Assembly: GCA_000961725.1 (NCBI GenBank)
Contig: LADS01000005.1
Coordinates: forward strand, 1-58,923
DNA from: Desulfobulbaceae bacterium BRH_c16a
GTDB lineage: Bacteria; Desulfobacterota; Desulfobulbia; Desulfobulbales; Desulfocapsaceae
Direction: 5' to 3'
DNA: 58,923 nucleotides
Shown: one piece after another, positions 9,370 to 18,679 of the stretch
How positions within the stretch are numbered: the first letter of the stretch is position 1
Layout: each line of letters opens with the position of its first letter
Notes under the pieces: model-generated
The model's input: the letters and a program-made list of their open reading frames with translations, nothing else
What the model was told of the DNA's origin: nothing
Database searches by the model: none
Made by a program: the position numbers and the translations under genes

Positions 9370-10143
9370 CTAGGCAAGAACTGCAGTTTTTTGTTTCAGG
9401 ATGGTGATCAGCCGGTCGGCGAGGTCGGCTGCGTCCCCTTCGAGCACCAGGCCGCCGCTCTTTTTCTCCGGGAAGAAAAGCCGTTCGGTTTTCTGATGGA
9501 GAGCAATTTTCTGCAAGTGTTCGACCGGGAGGCTCTGCAGTTCTTTCTTTTTCGCTTTCATGATATTCGGCAGGGTCGGGTAGCGGGGAGTGTTCAGACC
9601 GAGCTGGCAGGTGAAGACCGCCGGCCCTTGCACGTTGACCAGGGCTTTTATGCCGCCTTCCAGTTCCCGCTTAACGGTGAATCGTCCATCGCTGTAGGAA
9701 AAATCAACAATCGTCGTGACGCACGGCAGACCAAGCATCTCGGCGAGCAGCACGCCGGTCTGGGCACTGCCCCGATCCTGGGACTGCATTCCGGTGAAGA
9801 TGCATGAAAAACTCTCCGGCCCAGCATATTCGGCAATGATGCCGGCGATTACCATGGGGTCTTTCGCCCAGGCCTGATTATCGGCAATATGAACTCCGCG
9901 GTCACAGCCCATGGCCAGCGCCTTCTTCATGGTCTCTTTTACCCTGTCGCCGCCGATCGAGAGGACGGTGACATCGGCGCTGCCAACCTGCTCCTTCAGC
10001 CGAACCGCCTGTTCAACCGCGTATTCATCGTATTCGTTCATCCGGAAGACCAGATCGGCGCTGTCATACCATTTCCCGTCGCCGGCGATCTTGAATTTGG
10101 ATTCCATGTCCGGAACCTGTTTGATGCATACCAGAATCTTCAT
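9370..10143 (-). CDS. etfB: Electron transfer flavoprotein subunit beta
   Basis: A 257-residue EtfB starting MKILVCIKQVPDM, with MNEYDEYAVEQAVRLKE (about 35-51) and the family signature region around FTGMQSQDRGSAQTGVLLAE (about 116-135). It forms the EtfAB heterodimer with the next gene. The start is the ATG at 10143, just after an AAAGGAA. It lies between the acyl-CoA dehydrogenase (gap 42 bases) and etfA (gap 12 bases), a usual order for beta-oxidation electron transfer operons. Whether it binds AMP (housekeeping) or FAD (bifurcating) cannot be decided from reading alone. Confidence 0.93.
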   Translation of the reverse strand: MKILVCIKQVPDMESKFKIAGDGKWYDSADLVFRMNEYDEYAVEQAVRLKEQVGSADVTVLSIGGDRVKETMKKALAMGCDRGVHIADNQAWAKDPMVIAGIIAEYAGPESFSCIFTGMQSQDRGSAQTGVLLAEMLGLPCVTTIVDFSYSDGRFTVKRELEGGIKALVNVQGPAVFTCQLGLNTPRYPTLPNIMKAKKKELQSLPVEHLQKIALHQKTERLFFPEKKSGGLVLEGDAADLADRLITILKQKTAVLA

Positions 10144-10185
10144 TTCCTTTGTCCTGTCTTATCTCTTGAATGGCAGAGGTGTCTG

Positions 10186-11331
10186 CTATCTTGTCAGGGC
10201 GGTGCCGATGACAAGACGCTGCACTTCGCTTGTTCCTTCATAAATTTCGGTTATCTTGGCATCGCGCATCATCCTTTCGACAGGGAATTCCCGGGTGTAG
10301 CCGTAACCGCCGAGAATCTGGACGGCCTGCGTACTCACCCGCATCGCCGTTTCGCTGGCCATAAGTTTGGCCATGGCCGAAGCCTGCGAGTAGGATAAAC
10401 CGTTGCCGGCTTTATAGGCTGAACTGTAGACCAGAAGTCTTGCCGCTTCGATCTGGGTCGCCATGTCGGCAAGTTGGAATTGCACCCCTTGAAACCTGGC
10501 GATGGGGGTATCGAACTGTTTTCGATCCTTGGCGTAGTTCACTGCCGCCTCCAGTGCGCCCTGGGCGATCCCGAGAGCCTGGGAGGCGATGCCGATGCGG
10601 CCGCCGTCAAGGGTCTTCATGGCGATTTTAAAGCCCTGTCCCTCCTCACCCAGCATTTGCCCCCGAGGGATACGGCAATTCTCAAAGACCAGTTCCATGG
10701 TAGGAGAACTGCGAATGCCCATCTTTTTTTCTTTCTTGCCAAAGGAAAAGCCGGGAGTGCCTTTTTCGACGATAAAGGCGCTGATGCCGTAGTGTTTCAA
10801 TGCCTCTTTGTCGGTTCTGGCTAAAACAACATAGGTTTCCGCATCACCCGCATTGGTGATAAAGATTTTGGTGCCGTTGAGAATCCATTCGTTGCCGTCT
10901 TTTACCGCAGTAGTCTTGGTACCGCCGGCGTCGGATCCCGCTGACGGTTCGGTCAGGCCGAAGGCACCCAATTTTTCACCCTGGGCAAGCGGCACCAGGA
11001 ATTGCCGTTTCTGTTCTTCGCTGCCGAAAAGATAGATGGGATTGGCGCAGAGCGAGAGATGGGCGGAGAGTGTCACTCCGGTTGAGGCACAGACCCGGGA
11101 GAGTTCTTCGACCGCGATGGCATAGCTGAGGTAATCGGCCCCGGCGCCGCCGTACTCTTCGGGAAAGACGATGCCGGTGAGGCCAAGTTCGGCCAGCCGG
11201 TCGAACATCAAGGCGCGGTCGAAGCGTTCCTCTTCATCCCGGAGAGCTGCGGTCGGTGCGACTTCCGCTTCGGCGAATTCGCGGACCATGTCGCGGATGA
11301 GATTTTGTTCTTCAGTCAATTCGAAATTCAT
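10186..11331 (-). CDS. Acyl-CoA dehydrogenase (short-chain/butyryl-CoA type)
   Basis: A 381-residue flavoprotein of the usual length. Visible family blocks are [65 protein letters not shown] and [15 protein letters not shown], in which E365 is the expected catalytic base. It oxidises acyl-CoA to trans-2-enoyl-CoA and reduces ETF. The product of icmF (butyryl-CoA) would be a logical substrate, but chain length is inferred. It lies directly upstream of etfBA and downstream of the acyl-CoA ligase, on the same strand. Confidence 0.92.
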   Translation of the reverse strand: MNFELTEEQNLIRDMVREFAEAEVAPTAALRDEEERFDRALMFDRLAELGLTGIVFPEEYGGAGADYLSYAIAVEELSRVCASTGVTLSAHLSLCANPIYLFGSEEQKRQFLVPLAQGEKLGAFGLTEPSAGSDAGGTKTTAVKDGNEWILNGTKIFITNAGDAETYVVLARTDKEALKHYGISAFIVEKGTPGFSFGKKEKKMGIRSSPTMELVFENCRIPRGQMLGEEGQGFKIAMKTLDGGRIGIASQALGIAQGALEAAVNYAKDRKQFDTPIARFQGVQFQLADMATQIEAARLLVYSSAYKAGNGLSYSQASAMAKLMASETAMRVSTQAVQILGGYGYTREFPVERMMRDAKITEIYEGTSEVQRLVIGTALTR

Positions 11332-11437
11332 TGTTTTTGCTCCTCCTGAAAAATAGGACCGGCACGCACTCTTGGTTTCAGACCGGGACCAATCATGCGC
11401 GCCGGGCCCGCAGGCAAACGAAAGGCTATCTTTTAAA

Positions 11438-13216
11438 TCAATTGCGGGATTCTTCTTTCTTGGAACTCAATTCCGGGAAATCCCAGTAAAAATATTCATC
11501 CTTGCTGCCTTTTCCTTGCTTTTCCTGACGCTCCGTTTCCTGTTGACGAAGTTCGACCCGGCGGATCTTGCCGCTCAGGGTTTTCGGGACCGCAGGCACG
11601 AATTCGATGATCCGCGGGATCTTGAACTTCGCCAGGATCTTGATCGTATGCTGGAATAATTCCAGGGCCAGCTCTCGTGATGGCTCGTATCCCTGCTTGA
11701 GGATAACGAAGGCTTTAACAAGCTGATGACGTTTCGGGTCGGGAACGCCGACGATCGCAGATTCGGCAACCGAAGGATGCTCGATAAGCGCACTTTCAAC
11801 CTCAAACGGGCCAATGCGGAAATCGGAGGATTTGATAACATCGTCGCTGCGGCCGACGAACCACCAGTAGCCGTTTTCGTCAAAGGTGGCCCGGTCGCCG
11901 GTGTAGTACGCGTTATTGATGAAAACACCGGCCATCTTCTCAGGGCTGCCGATATATTCGGTAAAGAGTCCGATGCTCCGCCACTTGTCGAGCTTGACCA
12001 CAATGTGTCCCGGTTCATCCGGCGTGGTAATTTCCTTGCCGTCATCGTCCATCAGGGCAACATCGTACATGAATGACGGCTGGCCGAAGGAACCGCTGCG
12101 CATCTTGCCGTTCATCCAGGGATGATTACCGATCATCGCGGTCGACTCGGTCTGGCCGTAAAAATCCCTGATCTCGGTGCCGGTCAGTTTTTTCCATTTG
12201 GTGATTACTTCCGGATTCAACGGTTCGCCGGCGCCGATCGACTGACGCAGGGCGGAAAAATCGTATTTGGAGGTGTCGAGATTGATAAACATCCGCCAGG
12301 CGGTCGGCGGGGCGCAGAAGGTGGAGATCTTATGGGTGGTAAGCGCGGTCAGGTATTTATGGCCGTCGAGGACGGTGAAATGGAAACCCGAGCCGGTGGC
12401 GCCTACGTTGAGGGGGCCGAAGAAGCTCGACCATGCCCATTTGGCCCACCCCGGGGCGCTTAAATTGTGATGGATGTCATCGGTGCGGATGCCGGTCATG
12501 ACCGAAGTGGACAGATGACCGAGAGGATAGGAGACGGCGGTATGACCTACCCGCTTCGGCAAACCGGTGGTGCCGGAGGTGAAAAAGCAGAACAGGAGAT
12601 CGCTGGATTTAGTCTTGGCCGGTTCGGCATTGACAGCCTCAGCAGTGAGGGCGGAGTAGCTGGTCCAGCCTTCCTTGTCGCCGAGGACGAGTTTTACTTT
12701 GGGTACCATTTTCGTCGTCTTGAGAGCCGCATCGATGATATCGGTGTAAATTACATCGGCAATGATCGAGTCCGGCGGATACGCTTCGAATCTGAATTCA
12801 AGCTCGCGCTGGGTCATCGTCGTGGCGGTGGGAACGGCAACTATGCCGCCCTTGATGCAGGCATAATGGGCAAACCAGGTTTCCGGGTAGATCGGCACCA
12901 TCATGTACATGTTGTCGCCTTTGTCGACGCCTGAGCTTCTGAGTTTATTCAGGCATTGATTACCGCGGAAGGCAAATTCCTGGTAGGTGAAACTCTTGCT
13001 TTCGGCAGTGGCGATATCGGCCCAGATGAGAGCCTTCTTGTCGCCGCGTTCCTTAACATGCAGTCCTTCGAAAATTTCCGACGCCCAGTTGAAATACTCC
13101 GGCATCTTCATGAAGTTGAGCTTTTCGAAAAAAGCCTTCGCGCAATCCCTTTTACGGTCATTATCATCCATCATGTTAAGGTCCATTACTTCTCTGTACA
13201 GATTTTCCATACCCAT
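11438..13216 (-). CDS. AMP-forming acyl-CoA synthetase (medium-chain/ACSM-like)
   Basis: A 592-residue ANL-superfamily ligase: fatty acid + ATP + CoA gives acyl-CoA + AMP + PPi. Motifs are the P-loop [10 protein letters not shown] (212-221), a YGQTE block in the core, YYTGDRA, the hinge region [10 protein letters not shown], and the catalytic lysine K550 in LSGKIRR. The overall pattern resembles ACSM-type medium-chain or benzoate-type ligases. AAGGAG lies 6 bases before the ATG at 13216. As first gene of the minus-strand unit with acyl-CoA dehydrogenase and etfBA, it would activate the acid that enters the pathway. The actual acid, such as isobutyrate or butyrate, is not readable from sequence. 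Confidence 0.9.
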   Translation of the reverse strand: MGMENLYREVMDLNMMDDNDRKRDCAKAFFEKLNFMKMPEYFNWASEIFEGLHVKERGDKKALIWADIATAESKSFTYQEFAFRGNQCLNKLRSSGVDKGDNMYMMVPIYPETWFAHYACIKGGIVAVPTATTMTQRELEFRFEAYPPDSIIADVIYTDIIDAALKTTKMVPKVKLVLGDKEGWTSYSALTAEAVNAEPAKTKSSDLLFCFFTSGTTGLPKRVGHTAVSYPLGHLSTSVMTGIRTDDIHHNLSAPGWAKWAWSSFFGPLNVGATGSGFHFTVLDGHKYLTALTTHKISTFCAPPTAWRMFINLDTSKYDFSALRQSIGAGEPLNPEVITKWKKLTGTEIRDFYGQTESTAMIGNHPWMNGKMRSGSFGQPSFMYDVALMDDDGKEITTPDEPGHIVVKLDKWRSIGLFTEYIGSPEKMAGVFINNAYYTGDRATFDENGYWWFVGRSDDVIKSSDFRIGPFEVESALIEHPSVAESAIVGVPDPKRHQLVKAFVILKQGYEPSRELALELFQHTIKILAKFKIPRIIEFVPAVPKTLSGKIRRVELRQQETERQEKQGKGSKDEYFYWDFPELSSKKEESRN

Positions 13217-13295
13217 CAGTGACTCCTTACAGTTCAGATTTGAAAATGATGTTCGCGTTTAAGACCTCTTCCTCTTTTTCTTTGCCGGAGCACAA

Positions 13296-13314
13296 CTGAG
13301 CGCTCGGTCGGATT
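13296..13314 (-). promoter_or_regulatory. Operator-like motif, copy 1 (ligase side)
   Basis: ACTGAGCGCTCGGT (13296-13309) is a 14-bp palindrome with one mismatched pair, continuing into CGGATT. The same block TGAGCGCTYGGTCGGATT recurs at 13563-13580. GC-rich palindromes of this kind with ACCGAGCGCTC cores are common for TetR-family operators, and a tetR gene lies in the island. It sits about 80 bp before the ligase ATG, downstream of the minus-strand TTGACA at 13346-13351. Confidence 0.5.
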
Positions 13315-13340
13315 CTTTGTTGCACTAGATAATAATTATG

Positions 13341-13358
13341 AATGTTTGTCAAAACATT
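13341..13358. promoter_or_regulatory. Inverted repeat centred on the ligase -35 hexamer
   Basis: AATGTTTGTCAAAACATT has perfect 7-bp arms with a GTCA centre. On the minus strand the centre contains TTGACA, a consensus -35 element pointing toward the ligase gene, so a protein bound here would occlude the promoter. The T-run that follows on the plus strand would also allow a weak terminator reading, but no plus-strand gene precedes it. Confidence 0.45.
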
Positions 13359-13562
13359 TTTTTATTGTATTGCAGGAGTAAGATAAATTCTGTTTTAATA
13401 CATTGTCTTTAGCATGATATAACGATTTGATATTTTAACTATTTGTAATCATCAATGCGACGATTCATAAGATTCCCGGCGATAACGGGAAGATTGAGCG
13501 GCAATAAGAGGTGCGAAAATGATTGACAAAAGAGTAACTGTAGGTCACCATAATGAAGCGAT

Positions 13563-13580
13563 TGAGCGCTTGGTCGGATT
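13563..13580 (+). promoter_or_regulatory. Operator-like motif, copy 2 (thiolase side)
   Basis: TGAGCGCTTGGTCGGATT matches copy 1 at 17 of 18 positions. It lies 34 bases after a TTGACA (13523-13528), about where transcription toward the thiolase gene would begin. The long identity between two sites flanking divergent promoters suggests one regulator controls both operons. Confidence 0.45.
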
Positions 13581-13721
13581 TGTAGCGACGGACATCTGAA
13601 TTTGAAAATTCCAATTTCATCAACAGCTTATGTCGCATTGATACGGTATTCTTCAATGTTGCGAGCGGCATAGAAGAACTCAAGGATATAGAATCAGCTG
13701 AACAATGGGGGAATAATAATA

Positions 13722-14897
13722 ATGATAAAAGCAGTGATCGTCAGTGCGGTGAGAACGCCGTTCGGCAGTTTTGGCGGAACGCTCAGCAGGATTGGTGCAA
13801 CAGACCTCGGAGCCCTGGTCATCAAGGAGGCTGTCCGCCGCGCCGGAATCGACAAAGTCCAGGTCAATGAGTGTATCATGGGAATGGTGCTGCCGTGCGG
13901 TTATGGCCAGAATCCCGCCAAACAGGCGGCCATAAAAGCCGAACTCCCCCAGGAGGTCGAGGCGATAACGGTGAATAAAGTCTGCGGTTCATCCCTTAAG
14001 GCTGTCATGCTTGCCGCTCAGGCCATCCAGTGCGGAGACGCCGATGTGGTGGTCGCCGGCGGCATGGAAAATATGAGCATGGCCCCATATTACCTTGAAA
14101 AAGCCAGATGGGGGCACCGGATGGGGCCCGGCAAGATCGAGGATCATATGGTCCACGACGGGCTGTGGGATGTGGTCAACGATTTCCACATGGGCATGTC
14201 CAACGAGCTGATCTGTGAAAAATGGCAGGTAAACAGGGTCGATCAGGATAAATTTGCCGAGGAATCGTATCGACGGGCGGTAAAATGCGTTCGGGAAGGG
14301 GTCTTTTGCGATGAGATCGTTCCGGTGCCAATCCCCCAGAAGAACGGTGACTTCAAGATGTTTGCCGACGATGAATGTCCGGCCGAGACAAGCTACGAGA
14401 GTCTGCAGAAGATGCGCCCGGCTTTCAAGAAAGATGGTGTCGGCACCGCCGGCAATGCCTCGATCATCAGCGACGGGGCGGCGGCGTTCGTGATGATGAG
14501 CCGGGAAAAGGCCGAGGAGCTTGGCTGCACCATCATGGCTGAGGTGGGAGCACAGGCTTCGGCCGGCATCGAGCTGCAGTACGTGCTCATGGCGCCGATC
14601 CTGGCTATTCCGAAAGTACTTAAAAAAGAGGGTGTTACGCTTTCAGATATCGATCTTTTCGAAATCAATGAAGCCTTCAGCGGCACATCGGTTGCGATCA
14701 ACAGGGTTCTTGAACTTAATCCGGCCATAGTCAATGTCAACGGCGGCAGTGTCGCTCTAGGTCACCCGATTGGTGCAAGCGGGGCTCGACTGCTCACCAC
14801 GATTCTGTACGAGATGGCAAGACGGGATGCAAAACGCGGCCTTGTCTCCCTGTGTCTTGGCGGCGGCGAGGCCGTGGCGCTGGTTATAAATCGCTAA
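13722..14897 (+). CDS. Acetyl-CoA C-acetyltransferase (thiolase)
   Basis: A 391-residue thiolase with the full catalytic set: nucleophile C88 (VCGSSLKAV), H348 ([10 protein letters not shown]) and C378 (CLGGGEA), at the canonical positions. It cleaves acetoacetyl-CoA or 3-ketoacyl-CoA with CoA to acetyl-CoA in the last beta-oxidation step. GGGGGAA precedes the ATG by about 9 bases. First gene of the plus-strand operon, it is followed 17 bases later by the 3-hydroxyacyl-CoA dehydrogenase. An upstream regulatory region is shared with the ligase operon. Confidence 0.94.
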   Translation: MIKAVIVSAVRTPFGSFGGTLSRIGATDLGALVIKEAVRRAGIDKVQVNECIMGMVLPCGYGQNPAKQAAIKAELPQEVEAITVNKVCGSSLKAVMLAAQAIQCGDADVVVAGGMENMSMAPYYLEKARWGHRMGPGKIEDHMVHDGLWDVVNDFHMGMSNELICEKWQVNRVDQDKFAEESYRRAVKCVREGVFCDEIVPVPIPQKNGDFKMFADDECPAETSYESLQKMRPAFKKDGVGTAGNASIISDGAAAFVMMSREKAEELGCTIMAEVGAQASAGIELQYVLMAPILAIPKVLKKEGVTLSDIDLFEINEAFSGTSVAINRVLELNPAIVNVNGGSVALGHPIGASGARLLTTILYEMARRDAKRGLVSLCLGGGEAVALVINR

Positions 14898-14914
14898 GGA
14901 GTGAAAGAAATACC

Positions 14915-15763
14915 ATGGAAATTAAGAAATTCGGGGTAATCGGTGCGGGTCAGATGGGCGGCGGAATAGCCCAGGTTGCGGCAGCCAGCGGACTTGCCGT
15001 CCTTATGAGCGATATTAAAGAGGAGTTTACGCAAAAAGGCCTGGCGGCAATCGAAAAAAATCTTGGCCGGAGCGTTGAGAAGGGAAAACTCGGCGAAGCC
15101 GACCGTGACGCCATCCTCGGACGGATATCGACCACCACCAATCTTGCCGATATGGCCGGAGTAGACTATGTGGTTGAAGCCGCAGTCGAACGAGAGGATC
15201 TGAAGTTCAAGATTTTTCGCGATCTGGACGCCTTCTGTCCGCCCCATACGATTCTGGCGACCAACACCTCGTCGATTCCCATCGGCCGGATCGCCGCCCA
15301 GACCAAAAGGCCTGAAAAAGTAATCGGCATGCATTTCATGAACCCGGTGCCGTTGATGAAACTGGTCGAGGTCATCAAGGGTCTGGCAACCAGCCAGGAG
15401 ACCTTTGACATTACCTGGGAACTCTGCAGGAAGTTTGCCAAGACTCCCGCCGAAGCCAACGATTATCCGGGATTTATCGCCAACAGAATTCTCATGCCGA
15501 TGATCAACGAGGCGATCTTCTGTCTCTATCAGAGCGTCGGTAAGGCGGAAGATATCGATACCGTCATGAAGCTCGGCATGAATCACCCCATGGGGCCGCT
15601 GGCTCTCGCCGATCTGATCGGGCTCGATACCTGCCTCGCCATCATGGAGACGTTATACGACGGCTTTAAGGATTCCAAATATCGTCCCTGCCCGCTGCTC
15701 CGCAAGTATGTCGAGGTGGGCTGGCTGGGACGGAAGACCGGCAGAGGTTTTTATCAGTACTGA
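14915..15763 (+). CDS. 3-hydroxybutyryl-CoA dehydrogenase
   Basis: A 282-residue protein. NAD-binding GAGQMGGGIAQ is at 10-20, the catalytic His-Glu pair is H140 (GMHFMNPVP) and E152, and the C-terminal helical domain shows NDYPGFIANRILMPMINEA and GRKTGRGFY. It oxidises 3-hydroxybutyryl-CoA to acetoacetyl-CoA with NAD. The start at 14915 is chosen because homology begins there and AAGGAG lies upstream; the ORF extends earlier to 14852 inside the thiolase gene without support. Second gene in the thiolase operon, it is followed by a palindromic repeat before the M24 gene. Confidence 0.94.
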   Translation: MEIKKFGVIGAGQMGGGIAQVAAASGLAVLMSDIKEEFTQKGLAAIEKNLGRSVEKGKLGEADRDAILGRISTTTNLADMAGVDYVVEAAVEREDLKFKIFRDLDAFCPPHTILATNTSSIPIGRIAAQTKRPEKVIGMHFMNPVPLMKLVEVIKGLATSQETFDITWELCRKFAKTPAEANDYPGFIANRILMPMINEAIFCLYQSVGKAEDIDTVMKLGMNHPMGPLALADLIGLDTCLAIMETLYDGFKDSKYRPCPLLRKYVEVGWLGRKTGRGFYQY

Positions 15764-15845
15764 CCCCCCACAAGGGGGATAAGTACCTTTCGCAGATTTT
15801 TTTCTTGTTTTTATCAAAACGAAAACAATCTGTAAGGTACTAAAC
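15764..15845. repeat. AGTACCTT hairpin element, copy A
   Basis: A GC palindrome CCCCCCACAAGGGGG (15764-15778) is followed by ATAAGTACCTT, a stem continuation CAGATT, a T-rich loop with TCTTGTTTTT, then AATCTG and AAGGTACT (15834-15841) followed by AAAC. Stem of 8 plus 6 bp. Copy B at 37855-37952 shares the conserved ends and palindromes but has different inner stem sequence. It lies within an operon, ending just before the ribosome-binding site of the M24 gene. Confidence 0.6.
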
Positions 15846-15858
15846 CCAAGGAGGAGTT

Positions 15859-17091
15859 ATGGCAAAGAGCAACGGTAATGTTCCGGCCAATGAGCTTGCG
15901 GCAAGGATCGACAAACTGCAGCAGGCGATGCTAGCCCAGGGCATGGACGGAGCACTGATCGTCCAGAAAACCGATCTTTTCTATTTTTCCGGAACTTCCC
16001 AGCAAGGCTGGCTCTACGTGCCCGCGGCCGGCAAGCCGGTCCTGATGATCTTTAAGGAATACGAGCGGGCTCTGCAGGAATCGACACTCGACGAAATCGT
16101 CTCGCTTGCCGGTTACAAAAAGATTCCCGAGATTCTTGCCGGCTATGGCTATCCACAGCCTTCCGTACTGGGTATGGAACTTGACGTGCTGCCGGTAAAC
16201 CTCTATTTTCAGTACCTGAAGATTTTCGATACGTCGAGGATTGTCGATATTTCCAACGACATTCGCCTTATCCGGGCGGTGAAGTCGGATTTTGAGATCG
16301 GCAAGATGCGTGCTGCCGCGGCCTTGTCGGATAAAGTCGCGGCGCGGGTCCCCGAGCTGCTTGTAGCCGGCAAGACTGAAGTCGCTCTGGCCGGAGAGCT
16401 GGAGGGCTATGCCAGGAGCCTCGGCCATCAGGGCATCGTTCGCATGCGGCTGTGGGGCAGCGAGCTGTTTTACGGCCATCTGCTGTCCGGCGATGCGGCG
16501 GCCGTCCCGAGTTATCTCGCATCGCCGACCGGAGGGACCGGAGTCAGCGGAGTTGTCGGTCAGGGTGCCGGTTTTAAGAAAATCGCAGCAAACGAACCGG
16601 TGCTGGTCGACTATGTGTTTGCTCTCGACGGCTATCTCTCCGATCATGCAAGGATATTTTCCATCGGCCCGGTATCGGACAAGCTCCAGGCAGCCCACGA
16701 GGCGATGCTTGCCATCCAGGAGCAGATAAAGGAGACAGCCAGGCCGGGTGTCGCCACCGGTGAAATCTACGACCTGATGGTAGAGCTTGCGGAAAAACAA
16801 GGATACAGCGAAAATTTCATGGGAGTGGGGGACAGGAGGATTCGTTTTACCGGACATGGTGTGGGGCTCGAGCTCGATGAATACCCCTTTCTAGCCAAAG
16901 GTCAGCAATTGAAGCTTGAGGCCGGCATGACCATAGCCCTTGAACCGAAAACGATATTTCCCGGCAAAGGCGTGGTCGGCATCGAAAACACCCATCTGGT
17001 AACCGATCGGGGGCTGGAGCCGCTGACCCGCTTTCCCGACGGGATCACCATCGTACAGGAGGCAGCAAATGGAGAGCGGAACGACCGATAA
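15859..17091 (+). CDS. M24 (creatinase/Xaa-Pro aminopeptidase) family protein
   Basis: A 410-residue pita-bread-fold protein with the N-terminal creatinase domain (about 15-145) and the C-terminal M24 metal domain. All five metal ligands are present: D251, D262, H333 (GHGVG), E362 and E376. It could therefore be an active dinuclear metallo-hydrolase acting on X-Pro peptides or another small amide. GGAGGA lies right before the ATG. It overlaps the next gene by 23 bases, so the two are co-translated. Its presence in a beta-oxidation operon is unexpected; the substrate is unknown. Confidence 0.85.
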   Translation: MAKSNGNVPANELAARIDKLQQAMLAQGMDGALIVQKTDLFYFSGTSQQGWLYVPAAGKPVLMIFKEYERALQESTLDEIVSLAGYKKIPEILAGYGYPQPSVLGMELDVLPVNLYFQYLKIFDTSRIVDISNDIRLIRAVKSDFEIGKMRAAAALSDKVAARVPELLVAGKTEVALAGELEGYARSLGHQGIVRMRLWGSELFYGHLLSGDAAAVPSYLASPTGGTGVSGVVGQGAGFKKIAANEPVLVDYVFALDGYLSDHARIFSIGPVSDKLQAAHEAMLAIQEQIKETARPGVATGEIYDLMVELAEKQGYSENFMGVGDRRIRFTGHGVGLELDEYPFLAKGQQLKLEAGMTIALEPKTIFPGKGVVGIENTHLVTDRGLEPLTRFPDGITIVQEAANGERNDR

Positions 17092-17839
17092 GCCTTATGC
17101 TGCAAGGGCGGCAAGGGAGCTGGATCATAAAGAAACGGCGCGCTTTGTTGTCGATCTTTTTCATCGCCTCATTCTCCACCACGGCCTCTGGTTTGCCGAA
17201 GTAAAACACCAGATGGGAATGGAAAAGGCCCTGCCGATTCTCAGCCAGGTTGCCGAAAAGAGTTCTGCCATCCAGATGAAACACCTCGCCGAGCTTCTCG
17301 GTTTTAAAATGGTTGACGGGGTGCCTTCGTTTCTTCTCGAGATGGAACCCGAGGCTTTGCTTGCCGTAAAGGACCGAATGGCAAAAAACTGGCTGGTCAA
17401 TGACGGTGTCTGGTTTCAGGCCATCGAAAAGGCCGGGGGCATGAACGAGGCCAAACGCTGCAACGATTCCTGCTGGGCGCAGTTCTCGCCCGTCGAAGCC
17501 CACACCATCCGCGAGTTCCTGGGACTGGGCGAAAATCCGGGACTTGATGGGCTGAAAAGGGCACTGGGCTTTCGAGTCTATGAAAGTATCAATACTCAGT
17601 CGATTGTCGAAGAGACCCCGACCGGTTTTGTCTTTCAGATGAACCGGTGCCGCGTGCAGGATGCGAGAAAACGCAAAGGGCTGGAAGACTATCCCTGCAA
17701 GTCGGGAGGACTGGTTGAATATTCCTATTTTGCCAGGGCAATAGATAAGAGAATACAGACCGAATGCCTGGGCTGTCCACCCGACCCACACCCGGAAGGA
17801 TGGTATTGCGCCTGGAAATTTTCTTTGGGTGAATGCTGA
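17069..17839 (+). CDS. DUF6125-like Cys-rich protein (related to ATC hydrolase family)
   Basis: A 256-residue soluble protein. Cysteines cluster in CNDSCW (near 131), CRVQDAR (near 193), DYPCKSGG (near 208), and a terminal CLGCPPDPHPEGWYCAWKF block. The terminal CPxDxHPxxWYCAW pattern resembles proteins annotated DUF6125, related to L-2-amino-thiazoline-4-carboxylate hydrolase; this assignment is from memory of the family. GGAGG lies 6 bases before the ATG, and the gene starts inside the M24 gene. Overlap with a peptidase-like gene suggests a two-enzyme step on an amide or thio-compound. Metal binding by the cysteines is possible but unproven. Confidence 0.6.
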   Translation: MESGTTDKPYAARAARELDHKETARFVVDLFHRLILHHGLWFAEVKHQMGMEKALPILSQVAEKSSAIQMKHLAELLGFKMVDGVPSFLLEMEPEALLAVKDRMAKNWLVNDGVWFQAIEKAGGMNEAKRCNDSCWAQFSPVEAHTIREFLGLGENPGLDGLKRALGFRVYESINTQSIVEETPTGFVFQMNRCRVQDARKRKGLEDYPCKSGGLVEYSYFARAIDKRIQTECLGCPPDPHPEGWYCAWKFSLGEC

Positions 17840-17875
17840 GCATGAGAATCTAAGATATCAAGCAAAGGGGGGGAC

Positions 17876-18658
17876 ATGGAACTCAAAAATCTACTTATCG
17901 AAAAATCGGAAGCAATCGCCACGGTAACAATAAACCGGCCGAAGTCATTAAATGCACTCAATAAAGAAACACTTCTGGAGATGCGTGACTGTTTCAGGGA
18001 GTTGGCCGAGGACCGCAGCATTCGGGCTGTGATTATTACCGGTGCCGGTGAAAAGGCCTTTGTCGCGGGAGCGGATATATCGTTTATGCAGGCCCTTGAG
18101 CCCGAAGCCGGCAAGGTTTTCGGGAAACTCGGTCATGAGGTGATGCACACCATCGAATACCTCCCCCAACCGGTAATTGCCGCGGTAAACGGCTTTGCCC
18201 TCGGCGGCGGTTGCGAACTTGCTCTTTCCTGCGATATGCGCCTTGCCGGCACAAATGCCAAATTCGGCCAGCCGGAGGTCAATCTCGGCATTATTCCCGG
18301 GTTTGGCGGTACCCAGCGGCTGCCGAGGCTGATCGGCAAGGGACTGGCAAATGAACTGATTTTTTCCGGCAACATCATCGACGCCGAAGAGGCCTGCCGG
18401 ATCGGTCTCGTCAACAGAGTCGTGGCACCGGAAAACCTGATGGCGGAATGCCGCGCCCTTGCCCTGAAAATAGCCTCGCGCGGGCCGGGCGCCGTGCGTC
18501 TCTGCAAGGAAGCGGTAAATAACGGCATGGAGATGGATCTGAACAGAGCCTGTACTTACGAAGCCGATCTTTTCGCCCATTGTTTTTCGAGCCTCGATCA
18601 AAAAGAGGGGATGAGTGCATTTCTTGAGAAGCGTACACCCAACTTCCAGGACAAATAA
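17876..18658 (+). CDS. Enoyl-CoA hydratase (crotonase)
   Basis: A 260-residue crotonase. Both catalytic glutamates of true hydratases are present: E114 in GGGCELALSCD and E134 in GQPEVNLGIIPGFGGTQRL. The oxyanion-hole segment is KAFVAGADI. It hydrates crotonyl-CoA to 3-hydroxybutyryl-CoA, linking the acyl-CoA dehydrogenase and the 3-hydroxybutyryl-CoA dehydrogenase in the same operon. GGGGGG precedes the ATG. The downstream acyl-CoA dehydrogenase starts 21 bases later. In contrast to the crotonase at 1273, this one has the Glu-Glu pair, so the two are not redundant. Confidence 0.93.
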   Translation: MELKNLLIEKSEAIATVTINRPKSLNALNKETLLEMRDCFRELAEDRSIRAVIITGAGEKAFVAGADISFMQALEPEAGKVFGKLGHEVMHTIEYLPQPVIAAVNGFALGGGCELALSCDMRLAGTNAKFGQPEVNLGIIPGFGGTQRLPRLIGKGLANELIFSGNIIDAEEACRIGLVNRVVAPENLMAECRALALKIASRGPGAVRLCKEAVNNGMEMDLNRACTYEADLFAHCFSSLDQKEGMSAFLEKRTPNFQDK

Positions 18659-18679
18659 CAGGACAACAAAGGACTACCT

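Larger units (their letters stand above)
13217..13721. promoter_or_regulatory. Divergent promoter region between the two acyl-CoA operons (505 bp, no gene)
   Basis: An AT-rich stretch separating the ligase (minus) and thiolase (plus) genes. On each strand a TTGACA hexamer is followed 35-41 bases later by a GAGCGCTY motif (listed separately), consistent with two outward promoters each having an operator near its start site. Good -10 hexamers at ideal spacing are not obvious. The 72-codon ORF at 13465-13683 (minus) has no recognisable domain and covers the plus-strand promoter, so I do not call it. Confidence 0.6.

Noticed and set aside
13465..13683. A 72-codon minus-strand ORF in the divergent promoter region
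   Set aside because: No Shine-Dalgarno, no domain, and it covers the promoter and operator-like motif of the thiolase operon.
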